Source: Streptomyces decoyicus (lineage in GTDB: Bacteria; Actinomycetota; Actinomycetes; Streptomycetales; Streptomycetaceae). Taken from it: DNA of 64,000 nt. The stretch's first letter is position 1. Each line of letters opens with the position of its first letter. Where the stretch lies: NCBI RefSeq assembly GCF_019880305.1, contig NZ_CP082301.1, forward strand, positions 2,108,001-2,172,000. Reading direction: 5' to 3'. The notes beneath the pieces are model-generated. The model ran no database searches. It saw only the letters and a list, made by a program, of their open reading frames with translations, and was not told the DNA's origin. Both the position numbers and the translations under genes were made by a program. Shown here piece after piece: positions 7,420-16,297 of the stretch.

Positions 7420-8988
7420 ATGCACCTCCCCACACCCGAACAGTCCGCCGCGGCGGCGGCCTTCCCGACCGGCTCGCATCTGGTGATCCAGGCCGGCGCC
7501 GGGACCGGCAAGACGACCACCCTCGCGATGCTCGCCCGCACCGCTCGGCGCCAGGGCCGGTCAGGTCGCTACATCGCCTTCAACAGAGCGGTAGCGCGCC
7601 ATGCCGCACGGACCTTCCCCGCCGAGGTCGCCTGCGGGACGGCTCATGCCCTTGCCTACACCGCCGTGGGCAGGCGCTACCAGGCGCGGATGAAAGCCCC
7701 TCGGCAAGCGGGATGGCGCACGGGCGCGGCCCTGGGCATCGACGAGGACATGACCGTGCGGGCCGGCGCCCGAACGGTCACCCACAAGGCACTCTCGTAC
7801 ACGGTCCTGCGCACGGTCACCCGCTTCTGCCAGTCGGCGGACAGAGACATCGGGCCGCACCACGTCCCGCCCCTCCGCGGCGCCGAATCCGAGCCGCTGC
7901 ACGCACAACTCACCGAGCTGGTCCTGCCCTATGCCCGCAAGGCCTGGGCCGACCTGCAACATCCGGACCGCGGCATCGTCCGCTTCGAGCACGACCACTA
8001 CCTCAAGATGTGGGCACTGCGCGAGCCCGTCATCCCGGCGGACTTCCTGCTCCTGGACGAGGCACAGGACACCAACCCCGTGGTCGAGCAGGTCTTCACC
8101 GCACAACGCGACCACGCCCAACTGGTGCTGGTCGGAGACTCCGCTCAGGCCATCTACGGCTGGCGCGGCGCGCGCGACGTGATGACCGGATTCGACGGCA
8201 GACAGCTCAGCCTCTCCCGCTCGTTCCGCTTCGGCCCTGTGCTTGCGGCCGAAGCCAACCGCTGGCTCACCATCGTCGGTGCCCCGATCCGGCTCACAGG
8301 TTCGCCCTTTCAGCACACGGAGTTACGCGCCGTCCGCGCGCCGGAGGCGATCCTGTGCCGGACAAATGTGGGAGCGATGGTGGAGGTGATACGACAGCTG
8401 GAGGCGGACCGCCGGGTAGCCCTCGCGGGCGGCGGCGAGGCACTGAGCGCTCTCGCCCGCGCCGCACACGACCTCGAGGCCGGGCGCCGCACCGCCCACC
8501 CCGAGCTGATGCTCTTCGAGACCTGGGGCGAACTGCGCGAGTACGCGGAGTTCGATCCGGCCGGACGGGACCTGCTGCCCCTGGTGGAACTCGTCGACGA
8601 GCACGGCACGGAGGCGTTACTGCGCGCCCTGGATCAGTTGTCCCCCGAGGACTCCGCCGACGTGACGGTGTCCACGGTCCATCGGGCCAAGGGGCGGGAG
8701 TGGGCGAGCGTGCGTATCGCGGACGATTTCACGGGCCCCGATGATCTCGACGAGGCCGGGGACGACGGAGCCCCGCTGCCCGGCCCGATCGACATCGACG
8801 AGGCGCGCTTGGCCTATGTCGCCGTGACCCGCGCCCGGTCGCTGCTCGATATCGGCGGGCTGTCCTGGATCAACAGCCACCCCGCCGGCGACCCGCTCCC
8901 CGACGCGCACCCCAGCGAGAGGAATCCCATGGAGCACGCACCGGAAAGAAGAGCTTCCACCACGGAAAGAGGTGTCAGGGACAGATGA
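7420..8988 (+). CDS. UvrD/Fbh1-like superfamily I DNA helicase; two TTA codons
   Basis: 522 residues. Walker A is QAGAGTGKTTT (Lys31), Walker B DEAQDTNP begins at Asp213, motif III is AQAIYGWRGAR, and the C-terminal half has VSTVHRAKGREW and LAYVAVTRARSLL. This is a compact UvrD-like ATPase close to the Fbh1/F-box DNA helicase type, with a role in displacing proteins or DNA strands. GAGGAG at about 12 bases before the ATG supports the start. Codons 302 (8323-8325) and 400 (8617-8619) are TTA, read in Streptomyces by the bldA tRNA, so full translation should depend on development. Divergent from the SNF2 operon. Confidence 0.88.
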   Translation: MHLPTPEQSAAAAAFPTGSHLVIQAGAGTGKTTTLAMLARTARRQGRSGRYIAFNRAVARHAARTFPAEVACGTAHALAYTAVGRRYQARMKAPRQAGWRTGAALGIDEDMTVRAGARTVTHKALSYTVLRTVTRFCQSADRDIGPHHVPPLRGAESEPLHAQLTELVLPYARKAWADLQHPDRGIVRFEHDHYLKMWALREPVIPADFLLLDEAQDTNPVVEQVFTAQRDHAQLVLVGDSAQAIYGWRGARDVMTGFDGRQLSLSRSFRFGPVLAAEANRWLTIVGAPIRLTGSPFQHTELRAVRAPEAILCRTNVGAMVEVIRQLEADRRVALAGGGEALSALARAAHDLEAGRRTAHPELMLFETWGELREYAEFDPAGRDLLPLVELVDEHGTEALLRALDQLSPEDSADVTVSTVHRAKGREWASVRIADDFTGPDDLDEAGDDGAPLPGPIDIDEARLAYVAVTRARSLLDIGGLSWINSHPAGDPLPDAHPSERNPMEHAPERRASTTERGVRDR

Positions 8989-9034
8989 CTGGCGCGCCGA
9001 TCGGGAGGATCCTGGAGGTGGGAGATGGGTGCCG

Positions 9035-9358
9035 ATGCGTACGGGAAATGAGCCCCTTCAGGCACGCAGCCCGCTGAAGATCCGTCGCGGGCTGGCGCTG
9101 TGGGGGTTGCTGTGGGCGATCGCCGGAGCCGTGGCCTTCGCCAATGCCGGGCGGCCGGAATGGGCGGCAGCATGTGCCGCACTGGCGATGGTGGCGGCCA
9201 CGGACCTGGCGATGGTGATCCGCCATATCCGCCAGGGACCGCACTACCAGCCGGGCAAGGACATACCGCCCTACGCCCCGGACCGAGGCCGGAACGACTC
9301 GTTCGGCATACGGAACGGCACCGGTCGGCGACGGAATACCAGGCCGAAGAGGCCGTAG
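9035..9358 (+). CDS. DUF6343 family small membrane protein
   Basis: 107 residues. MRTGNEPLQARSPLKIR, a two-helix hydrophobic middle (LALWGLLWAIAGAVAFANAG and AACAALAMVAATDLAMVI) and the sequence RQGPHYQPGKDIPPY recall the DUF6343 family of streptomycetes; function unknown. The start chosen is the conserved MRTGNEP; a GTG at 9029 adds two residues, and GGAGG/GGGAG at 9015-9024 serve either. The open frame continues upstream into the helicase gene but is not needed. Confidence 0.7.
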   Translation: MRTGNEPLQARSPLKIRRGLALWGLLWAIAGAVAFANAGRPEWAAACAALAMVAATDLAMVIRHIRQGPHYQPGKDIPPYAPDRGRNDSFGIRNGTGRRRNTRPKRP

Positions 9359-9462
9359 CGGCCGTAGCGGCCGTAGCGAGACGGTAAATGCTGTAGCGCG
9401 ACGATGGGCACATCGCCTCCGGCGGCAGGGGGGCCGACACCCGACCAGCACGGTCGGCGCGG

Positions 9463-9876
9463 CTACTCCGGATCGCGGTCCGGGCTGCCGGGGTCGCGAT
9501 CGCCGTTGCCCATGCCGGGCGCGAAGCGTGCCGCTTCGATGAACTCCGGGCGCGGTTCGAGGGCCGCTGCGAGTCGGAAATGGCGCAGTGCCTCCTCGGA
9601 GCGGCCGGCACGCTCCAGGGTGCGGCCGAGTGCGAAGTGCGCGAAGGCGTTGTCCGGCTCGCGTTCCAGCACGATCTGGAACTCCAGCTCCGCAGGCCGT
9701 AGTTGAGCGGCGAGGAAGAAGGCACGGGCGCGCAGCAGTCGGGCTGCGGTGTTCTCGGGGTGCGCGGTGATGACCGAGTCCAGCAACCGGATCGCCCCAC
9801 GGGGGTCACGGGCCGCCAACAGCTGCTCCGCGGCGCGGAAATCGATGACATGCGTCTCGGGGCTGCTCTCGGGCAC
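9463..9876 (-). CDS. Tetratricopeptide repeat protein
   Basis: 137 residues from a GTG at 9876 with GGAGAGGAG upstream. Residues about 12-105 form three TPR-like helix pairs (AAEQLLAARDPRGAIRLLDSVI, AARLLRARAFFLAAQLRPAELEF, AFAHFALGRTLERAGRSEEALRHF). The C-terminal tail is charged (GNGDRDPGSPDRDPE). Probably a protein-protein scaffold in the cytoplasm: no signal peptide or membrane segment. The partner is unknown. The long open frame upstream runs through repetitive DNA and is discarded. Confidence 0.85.
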   Translation of the reverse strand: MPESSPETHVIDFRAAEQLLAARDPRGAIRLLDSVITAHPENTAARLLRARAFFLAAQLRPAELEFQIVLEREPDNAFAHFALGRTLERAGRSEEALRHFRLAAALEPRPEFIEAARFAPGMGNGDRDPGSPDRDPE

Positions 9877-10277
9877 GGTCTGCTCCTCTCCGTCGCCGTC
9901 GGGGGCGTCCGTCAACCACGGACGGTACGGCGTCGCCTGCCGGACAACAATCCCGTCGGTCGCGGCATTCCCCGGCCGGCACGGCATCAACCGGCTCCGC
10001 CGGCCTCCGTGACCTCCGCACGAAAGCCACGCCGGGCTGGGCGGGAGGAGAGCACAGGCACAGGCGGGACGCGGGCCGGGCCGACGGGACGCGGGCCGAG
10101 CCGAGCCGTGCCGTGCCGTGCCGTGCCGAGGGACCGCAGCAACGACCGGCGGAGGGGGTGGGGTGGGGGCGGGGGCCCGGGGGGGGGGAGGGGCGGGGCC
10201 CCAGGGAAAGCGGCCAGCGCCAATACGCCGCCCCCCTGCCGACCACCACTGCCCCACCGCCCACACCCCCGCCCCCA
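9877..10277. repeat. Repeat-rich, G-tract intergenic region
   Basis: No gene seen. It holds a 14-bp direct repeat (cgggacgcgggccg at 10065 and 10085), a run of pentamers (ccgag/ccgtg at about 10097-10128), and a 45-base G-rich block on the plus strand (10154-10198) with at least five runs of four or more G. The promoter of the TPR gene should be in the left part (9880-9960). Confidence 0.6.
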
Positions 10278-10745
10278 CTAAAGGCTGATGTGGTACGCCT
10301 TACGCAACGTCTCGTGCACGGTCCACTGCGTGTGGTCGCCCTCGCGCAGGACGCAGGCGTCGCCGGGGCCCACCTCCAGCACCGAGCCGCCCTCGACCTC
10401 GATGGTGGCGCGCCCGCTGACGACCACGAAGAGCTCGTTGGCCTCGGTGTCCGTCACCACACCCGGCGTGATCTGCCAGATGCCCCGGATCTGCCGCCCG
10501 TCGGGGGACTCCCACAGCACCTTGCCCGTCACCACCGGCTCACCGGAGACGATCTGGGCAGGATCCAGCGCCTCCGGCTCCAGATCGGCGTCCGCGATGC
10601 CGGGGATATTGACCACGAACGAGGCGGGCGCGGAGTCGTCGGCAGAGGTGCCCTCGCCAAGGGAGCCGGCCCCGGAGCCGGGCTCCGCAGTGGTGGCGGG
10701 CTCGGTGGCGGAGTTGTTGGCGTCAAGATCGGAAGCAGCAGTCAT
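10278..10745 (-). CDS. Cupin domain protein (DUF861/EutQ-like)
   Basis: 155 residues. The C-terminal two thirds carry a single cupin barrel: KVLWESPDGRQIRGIWQITPGV, ANELFVVVSGRATIEVEGG and LEVGPGDACVLREGDHTQWTVHETLRKAY, matching PF05899-type small cupins. The glutamate and histidine positions suit a metal site, but the reaction is unknown. The first 45 residues are low-complexity. The ATG at 10745 lacks a ribosome site but has TACCCT 7 bases upstream, a leaderless pattern. An ATG at 10793 would add 16 residues and overlap coaE. Confidence 0.75.
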   Translation of the reverse strand: MTAASDLDANNSATEPATTAEPGSGAGSLGEGTSADDSAPASFVVNIPGIADADLEPEALDPAQIVSGEPVVTGKVLWESPDGRQIRGIWQITPGVVTDTEANELFVVVSGRATIEVEGGSVLEVGPGDACVLREGDHTQWTVHETLRKAYHISL

Positions 10746-10768
10746 GGCGGCGAGGGTACCGTCCGGCC

Positions 10769-11359
10769 TCAGGCGCTCCGCAGCCGCTCCCATACTGCGC
10801 GGACCTGGGGTTCCAGCGCCTCCAGCGGCCCGTCGTTGTCGATGACGAGATCCGCGACCGCCAACCGCTGTTCGCGGGTCGCCTGGGCCGCCATCCGGGA
10901 CTTCACCTCGTCCTCCGCCATGCCGCGCAGCCGCACCGAGCGGTCCAACTGAGTTCCCGCTGCGGCGTCGACCACGACCACCAGGTCGTACAGCGGCGCC
11001 AGGCCGTTCTCCGTCAGCAGCGGCACATCGTGCACCACCACCGCCTCCGGCCCCGCCGAGGCTTCGAGTTCGGCGGAGCGCGCTCCCACCAGCGGGTGCA
11101 CGATCGCGTTCAATGCCTTCAGCTTCTCGGGGTCGGAGAACACGATCCCGCCCAGCTTCGGACGGTCCAGGGTGCCGTCCGGCGTGAGTACGCCGTCCCC
11201 GAACTCCGCGACCACTGCCGCCAGTCCGGGCGTGCCCGGCTCGACAACCTCGCGTGCGATCTTGTCCGCGTCCACGATCACCGCGCCGTACGACGCCAGC
11301 AATCGCGAGACCTCACTCTTGCCCGCGCCGATTCCGCCGGTCAGCCCCACCTTCACCAT
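10769..11359 (-). CDS. coaE: Dephospho-CoA kinase
   Basis: 196 residues, normal family length. Phosphorylates the 3'-hydroxyl of dephospho-CoA, the last step of coenzyme A synthesis. Walker [14 protein letters not shown] at residues 5-17, the substrate loop [16 protein letters not shown] and [13 protein letters not shown], and the RL-RG lid region are all present. No Shine-Dalgarno; TAGCGT ends 6 bases before the ATG, suggesting a leaderless mRNA. Lies downstream of the PAC2 gene and upstream of the cupin gene on the same strand. Confidence 0.96.
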   Translation of the reverse strand: MVKVGLTGGIGAGKSEVSRLLASYGAVIVDADKIAREVVEPGTPGLAAVVAEFGDGVLTPDGTLDRPKLGGIVFSDPEKLKALNAIVHPLVGARSAELEASAGPEAVVVHDVPLLTENGLAPLYDLVVVVDAAAGTQLDRSVRLRGMAEDEVKSRMAAQATREQRLAVADLVIDNDGPLEALEPQVRAVWERLRSA

Positions 11360-11365
11360 GGGCCC

Positions 11366-11371
11366 ACGCTA
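11366..11371 (-). promoter_or_regulatory. Candidate -10 (TAGCGT) for leaderless coaE
   Basis: TAGCGT on the minus strand is followed by 6 bases and the coaE ATG; no ribosome site is visible. No convincing -35 was found. Confidence 0.35.
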
Positions 11372-11416
11372 TACGGTGCGCCCGGACGGCAGGAGTTCAG
11401 GAGGCGACAGCCCGGC

Positions 11417-12370
11417 TCAGGCTCCGCCCGCGCCGCCGTCGCCCTCCCGCTCCGCCAGGAAGCGCTCGAACTCCCTGCCGATCTCGTCGGCTGACGGCAG
11501 TTCCACGGGCTCGGCCACGAGGTTCCCCCGGCTCTCCGCCCCGGCCACCGCGTCGTACTGATGCTCCAGCCCGCTGACCAGCGCGACGAGCTCCTCATCG
11601 CCCTCCGAGATCTGCCGCTCGATCTCCTCCTGCGTCCGCAGCGCCTCCGTACGCAGCGAATGCGCGGCGCCGGGCAGCACCAGCCCGGTCGCGGCTGTCA
11701 CAGCCTCCAGGGCTGTCAGCGCGGCGTCCGGATACGCGGACCTGGCGATGTAGTGCGGCACGTGCGCGGCCACACCCAGGACGTCGTGTCCCGCCTCCGC
11801 CAGCCGGAACTCGATCAGCGCCTCCGCGCTGCCGGGCACCTGTGCCTCATCGAAGAAGCCGCCGTGCCCAGGCATCAGGTCGGTGCGGTTGCCGTGCGGG
11901 GTGATGCCTACGGGGCGGGTGTGCGGGACACCCATGGGGATGCCGTGGAAGTTCACCGAGAGACGTACGCCGAGGCGCTCCACGATCTCCTTCACCGCGC
12001 CCGCGAAGCGTTCCCATTCGACGTCCGGTTCGGGTCCGGACAGCAGCAGGAACGGCGCGTCGGTGGTGTCCCGTACGAGCCGCAGCTCGATGCGCGGGGT
12101 CTCATAGGCGGTCCATCGGCTGCGCTCGAAGGTGAGCAGCGGGCGGCGGGCGCGGTAGTCGACGAGGCGGTCGTGGTCGAAGCGGGCGACGACTTCATTC
12201 GGCAGGCCGTCCAACAGCCGTTCAACGATCTGGTCGCCCGTCTCGCCGGCGTCGATGTACCCGTCGAAGTGGTACAGCAGCACCAGTCCGGCGGAGTCCC
12301 TGGAGGCAATCGCCTCCACCTCCGCGAGCCCGCTCGGCTCCCATTCGTACAAACCCTGGGGATCCAACAC
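11417..12370 (-). CDS. PAC2 family protein (proteasome-assembly-chaperone-like)
   Basis: 317 residues. [65 protein letters not shown] and [21 protein letters not shown] match the bacterial PAC2 family, related by fold to eukaryotic proteasome assembly chaperone 2. In actinobacteria its role is not settled. The C-terminus is a helical segment ([28 protein letters not shown]) that may oligomerise. GTG start with GAGGAGGAG upstream. Cytoplasmic. Confidence 0.88.
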   Translation of the reverse strand: MLDPQGLYEWEPSGLAEVEAIASRDSAGLVLLYHFDGYIDAGETGDQIVERLLDGLPNEVVARFDHDRLVDYRARRPLLTFERSRWTAYETPRIELRLVRDTTDAPFLLLSGPEPDVEWERFAGAVKEIVERLGVRLSVNFHGIPMGVPHTRPVGITPHGNRTDLMPGHGGFFDEAQVPGSAEALIEFRLAEAGHDVLGVAAHVPHYIARSAYPDAALTALEAVTAATGLVLPGAAHSLRTEALRTQEEIERQISEGDEELVALVSGLEHQYDAVAGAESRGNLVAEPVELPSADEIGREFERFLAEREGDGGAGGA

Positions 12371-12527
12371 AGTGACTGCTCCTCCTCGTTCTCATCAGCG
12401 GCAACGCACAATCCGGCGCGGGCATTCCCGCCACCGCATACGGCCCCACCTCACATCGCACATGCCCCGCCGCCACACGGCATCAGCCCGACGCCCCACC
12501 AGGCGCAGCCAACCCCCGCCGGACGCC

Positions 12528-12863
12528 ATGCCAACGCCGCCGAACGCCCCCACGGGCCCGCCCCGCCTCGCCACACCTAGCCCAAGCCAAGAACCGGAAC
12601 TCCCCTACGCACAAGGCGATTTCACCTACCCCAGTTCGGCGCACCCCCTCCCCACCACCAACCCAGTCGTCGGCATCTCCACAGCCGCACGGCTCAAGGA
12701 CGCCCTCGGCGGCGCGAACCCGGCGGCGCCATTCCGGCTCACCGACGTCACCCACAGCGGCAACTGCACAACCGCTGCCATGGAGTGCGTGGGCTTCCGC
12801 GAACCCAGCAAGGAATGCCTCATCAAACCCCCGGAACCCCGCCGTCCACGACACCGGCAATAA
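12528..12863 (+). CDS. Doubtful small hypothetical protein
   Basis: 111 codons from ATG to TAA. From about 12590 on, codons end mostly in G/C in this frame (for instance the stretch coding RLKDALGGANPAAPFRLTDV), and two CxxxxxC-like cysteine spacings occur near the C-terminus (GNCTTAAMEC, KECL). The N-terminal part is proline-rich and poor. No family recognised, no clear ribosome site. It may be a gene remnant. Confidence 0.2.
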   Translation: MPTPPNAPTGPPRLATPSPSQEPELPYAQGDFTYPSSAHPLPTTNPVVGISTAARLKDALGGANPAAPFRLTDVTHSGNCTTAAMECVGFREPSKECLIKPPEPRRPRHRQ

Positions 12864-13165
12864 CGGCAGGGGTATGGGTCAGCGGTGTCCGTGGGCAGGC
12901 ATCGACGGCACCAACGGAACCAACGAACACGAGCGACCGGGCGCAGAGCCTCGGCAACACGTTCGACGGCGGCGGGCCGACCGGCGCCACGTCGGCGCCT
13001 CCTGGGTCACCATCACGGGCAACCACCCTGTCACCGGCGGCCGCGCCTCACCCGCGCCCTCGCCCTCACCCTCGCCCATTCCAGGAATCCCCACGGGCTG
13101 AACCGGCCTCCGGAATCCCCGACCACGACGCAGGCCCCGAACACGAGGAGGGCCCCGAACACGAC

Positions 13166-13199
13166 GAAGGCCCGCTCCCCCTGAGGGGAACGGGCCTTC
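13166..13199 (-). terminator. rpsA terminator hairpin
   Basis: 15-bp stem with one G-U-type mismatch (13166-13180 with 13185-13199) and a 4-base ctga loop, about 30 bases after the rpsA stop. Confidence 0.85.
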
Positions 13200-13229
13200 G
13201 TCTATCGGCTAGTGCCTATCGGCAAGAGC

Positions 13230-14750
13230 TCAGCTCTGGCCGCCGGCCAGCTTCTCGCGGAGCGCGGCGAGGGCCTCGTCCGACGCCAGGGCGCCGGAGT
13301 TGTCCGCCGACTCCGAGGAGTACGAGCCGCCGCCACCGGTGGTGCCACCACCGGCGTTGCCGCCGGTCGCAGCCGCCGGCGCCGCAGCGCCCTCGGCCGC
13401 AGCCTGCTCGTCGGCCTCGCGGGACTTGATGACCTGAGCCTGGTGCTGCTCGAAGCGCTGCTGCGCCTCGGCGTACTGGTTCTCCCACGCCTCGCGCTGG
13501 GTCTCGTAGCCCTCGAGCCAGTCGTTGGTCTCGGGGTCGAAGCCCTCGGGGTAGATGTAGTTGCCCTGGTCGTCGTAGGACGCGGCCATGCCGTACAGGG
13601 TCGGGTCGAACTCGACGGCCGACGGGTCGGCGCCGAAGGACTCGTTGGCCTGCTTCAGCGACAGCGAGATCCGGCGACGCTCGAGGTCGATGTCGATGAC
13701 CTTGACGAAGATCTCGTCGTTGACCTGGACAACCTGCTCCGGGATCTCGACGTGGCGCTCGGCCAGCTCGGAGATGTGGACCAGGCCCTCGATGCCCTCG
13801 TCGACGCGCACGAACGCACCGAAGGGAACGAGCTTGGTGACCTTACCCGGGACGACCTGACCGATCTGGTGGGTCCGGGCGAACTGCTGCCACGGGTCTT
13901 CCTGGGTCGCCTTGAGCGACAGGGACACGCGCTCGCGGTCCATGTCGACGTCCAGGACCTCGACCGTGACCTCCTGGCCGACCTCGACAACCTCGGACGG
14001 GTGGTCGATGTGCTTCCAGGACAGCTCGGAGACGTGGACGAGACCGTCGACGCCGCCCAGGTCCACGAAGGCACCGAAGTTGACGATGGAGGAAACGACG
14101 CCGGAGCGCACCTGACCCTTCTGGAGGGTGGTGAGGAACGTCTGGCGGACCTCGCTCTGGGTCTGCTCCAGCCAGGCACGGCGGGACAGGACCACGTTGT
14201 TGCGGTTCTTGTCCAGCTCGATGATCTTGGCCTCGAGCTCCTTGCCCACGTAGGGCTGAAGGTCGCGGACGCGGCGCATCTCGACCAGGGAGGCCGGGAG
14301 GAAGCCACGGAGGCCGATGTCGAGGATGAGACCACCCTTGACGACCTCGATGACGGTACCGGTGACGATCCCGTCCTCTTCCTTGATCTTCTCGATGGTG
14401 CCCCAGGCGCGCTCGTACTGGGCGCGCTTCTTCGAGAGGATCAGGCGGCCTTCCTTGTCCTCCTTCTGGAGGACCAGGGCCTCGATCTCGTCGCCGACGG
14501 CAACGACCTCGTTGGGGTCGACGTCGTGCTTGATCGAGAGCTCGCGGCTCGGGATAACGCCTTCGGTCTTGTAACCGATGTCGAGCAGGACCTCGTCCCG
14601 GTCGACCTTCACGATGACGCCGTCGACGATGTCGCCGTCGTTGAAGTACTTGATCGTCTCGTCGATCGCGGCGAGGAAGGCTTCCTCGTTACCGATGTCG
14701 TTGACCGCAACCTGCGGGGTGGTGGCGGTGGTCTCGGTGCTGCTCGTCAT
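13230..14750 (-). CDS. rpsA: 30S ribosomal protein S1
   Basis: 506 residues from the ATG at 14750 (MTSSTETTATTPQV). Four S1 RNA-binding domains follow one another: about residues 36-105 (GVIVKVDRDEVLLDIGYKTEG), 120-187 (GTVIEVVKGGLILDIG), 207-276 (GVVSSIVNFGAFVDLGG-VDGLVH) and 293-362 (GKVTKLVPFGAFVRVDEGIEGLVH). This is the actinobacterial four-domain form, shorter than the six-domain E. coli protein. S1 helps the ribosome bind structured or leadered mRNA. The C-terminal 130 residues are acidic then Gly/Ser/Ala-rich. A 30-codon upstream extension of the frame is not used. A strong promoter lies about 230 bases upstream. Confidence 0.97.
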   Translation of the reverse strand: MTSSTETTATTPQVAVNDIGNEEAFLAAIDETIKYFNDGDIVDGVIVKVDRDEVLLDIGYKTEGVIPSRELSIKHDVDPNEVVAVGDEIEALVLQKEDKEGRLILSKKRAQYERAWGTIEKIKEEDGIVTGTVIEVVKGGLILDIGLRGFLPASLVEMRRVRDLQPYVGKELEAKIIELDKNRNNVVLSRRAWLEQTQSEVRQTFLTTLQKGQVRSGVVSSIVNFGAFVDLGGVDGLVHVSELSWKHIDHPSEVVEVGQEVTVEVLDVDMDRERVSLSLKATQEDPWQQFARTHQIGQVVPGKVTKLVPFGAFVRVDEGIEGLVHISELAERHVEIPEQVVQVNDEIFVKVIDIDLERRRISLSLKQANESFGADPSAVEFDPTLYGMAASYDDQGNYIYPEGFDPETNDWLEGYETQREAWENQYAEAQQRFEQHQAQVIKSREADEQAAAEGAAAPAAATGGNAGGGTTGGGGSYSSESADNSGALASDEALAALREKLAGGQS

Positions 14751-15128
14751 GTGGGTAAAGGCTCCGGTGCGGACATTGAAGTCGTAGGTACTGCTACGCC
14801 GAGAGCCCGTATCGCCTCTGCATAAGCCGGACAGTGTCAAAGACGTTTTCGCCGGAAGCCCACAGATGCCGGAGCATCCGGAACGACCCGAATCGCCTCA
14901 AAACCGAGGGGACATACATACAGATGCGAGCGCGGCCTGCTCCGTCTGAGGCGCGCAAGCCCGCAGCGCAACTTGTAGCATACGGGGGCAGCCGGACCCG
15001 GTCAATGCGCGAACGCGCACACCCGGGGCAGAACGCCCCATAACCGGCACACGCGATGTTCCGCGAGGTCGAACGGCCTCACAGTCCCTGCAGCTACAAG
15101 CAGAGCGAACACTACGACGACGGGCGCC
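14751..15128. other. Divergent intergenic region, rpsA leader and promoter
   Basis: About 380 bases. Contains the rpsA promoter and a roughly 220-base rpsA 5' leader, long enough for leader-level control. No gene seen. Confidence 0.6.
14977..15005 (-). promoter_or_regulatory. Housekeeping-sigma promoter of rpsA
   Basis: On the minus strand TTGACC (15000-15005) and TATGCT (14977-14982) are separated by exactly 17 bases, a near-consensus HrdB-type promoter. It predicts a start near 14970 and a long rpsA leader. Confidence 0.7.
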
Positions 15129-15950
15129 ATGAACCAAGAGCACGAGCCGGAGGCGACCCGCCGTGACGCCTCGGACACCGAAAGCAGCCGGGCAAGCCGG
15201 GGCTGGTGGGACCGCAACGCGGACGAGTATCAGAGCGAGCACGGCGCGTTCCTCGGGGACGACCGGTTCATCTGGGGGCCCGAGGGACTGGACGAGGCGG
15301 ATGCCGCGCTGCTCGGGCCTGCCGCCGAGCTGAAGGGCCGGCGGGTCCTGGAGATCGGGGCCGGTGCGGCGCAGTGTTCCCGCTGGCTGGCGGCGCAGGG
15401 CGCGCTGCCGGTGGCGCTGGACCTCTCCCACCGGCAGCTACAGCACGCTCTTCGGATTTCCGAGGGCGCGGCGGACGACGCCACCGAACTGGTGGAGGCG
15501 GACGCCGGGGCGCTGCCGTTCCGCGACGGCAGCTTCGACCTCGCCTGCTCCGCGTACGGCGCGCTGCCGTTCGTCGCCGATCCGGTACGGGTGCTGCGCG
15601 AGGTGCGCCGGGTGCTGCGGCCGGGCGGCCGGTTCGTCTTCTCCGTCTCCCACCCGATCCGCTGGGCCTTCCCGGACGAGCCGGGGCCCGAGGGGCTGTC
15701 GGTGGGGGCCTCCTACTTCGACCGCACGCCGTATGTCGAGCAGGACGAGTCCGGCCGGGCCGTTTACGTCGAGCACCACCGGACGCTGGGCGACCGGGTG
15801 CGGGATGTGGTGGCCGCGGGGTTCCGGCTGGAGGATCTCGTCGAGCCGGAATGGCCCCGGTGGAACACCCAGGAGTGGGGCGGCTGGTCTCCGCTGCGCG
15901 GGCATCTGATCCCGGGGACGGCGATCTTCGTGTGCTCGACGGAGGCTTAG
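15129..15950 (+). CDS. Class I SAM-dependent methyltransferase
   Basis: 273 residues. Rossmann motif I VLEIGAGAAQCSRWLAAQG is at about residue 80; DLSHRQLQHA (motif II), LVEADAGALPFRDGSFDLACSAYGALPFV (post-II/III) and RVLREVRRVLRPGGRFVFSVSHPIRW follow, all typical of Methyltransf_11/25 proteins of the UbiE type. The N-terminal WWDRNADEYQSEHG is also typical. The substrate is unknown; small-molecule methylation is likely. The start lacks a clear ribosome site. Divergent from rpsA. Confidence 0.9.
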   Translation: MNQEHEPEATRRDASDTESSRASRGWWDRNADEYQSEHGAFLGDDRFIWGPEGLDEADAALLGPAAELKGRRVLEIGAGAAQCSRWLAAQGALPVALDLSHRQLQHALRISEGAADDATELVEADAGALPFRDGSFDLACSAYGALPFVADPVRVLREVRRVLRPGGRFVFSVSHPIRWAFPDEPGPEGLSVGASYFDRTPYVEQDESGRAVYVEHHRTLGDRVRDVVAAGFRLEDLVEPEWPRWNTQEWGGWSPLRGHLIPGTAIFVCSTEA

Positions 15951-16297
15951 GGGCGAAGGCCAAGGCACGGCCACGGGGTGCCGGACGCAGCCAGCGACCG
16001 GGCGGGGCGACCGTGCCCGGCGCACCGGCTGGGCCGGTAGGCGGTAGCCGGTAGCCGGTAGGCCATAGCGGTGATGACGGCTCGGAACGCTGACGACCAC
16101 AGGCCGGCGGACCGGCGGACCGGCGGACCGGCGATAACGGCCCGAGCCAAGCGGGCCTGCGACGACGGCCGGAGCCCGTCGACCGCGAGTGGCGGCCCCA
16201 GGCCCGCGGGCCTGCGGTGACCGACCGGGGCAGCAGCCGGATGGCCTCAACCAGGGCAGCCGGCCGATGGGTCAGGCCGGGGCGGCAGACTGGGGGC
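15951..16297. other. Intergenic region with short tandem repeats
   Basis: About 350 bases, no gene. It has ccggtag-type repeats at about 16035-16062 and an 8-bp tandem repeat (ccggcgga) at 16104-16133. The hrpB promoter must lie at its right end. Confidence 0.5.

Larger units (their letters stand above)
12371..13229. other. Long intergenic region, PAC2 to rpsA
   Basis: About 860 bases. Right end: the rpsA terminator (13166-13199). Left end: the PAC2 promoter region. In between only one weak candidate gene (12528-12863, plus strand) is noted; 12864-13160 is low-complexity C-rich sequence with short repeats and no supported gene. Confidence 0.5.

Noticed and set aside
12483..12860. Minus-strand 125-residue frame
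   Set aside because: Codon bias favours the plus strand here, and even that candidate is weak.
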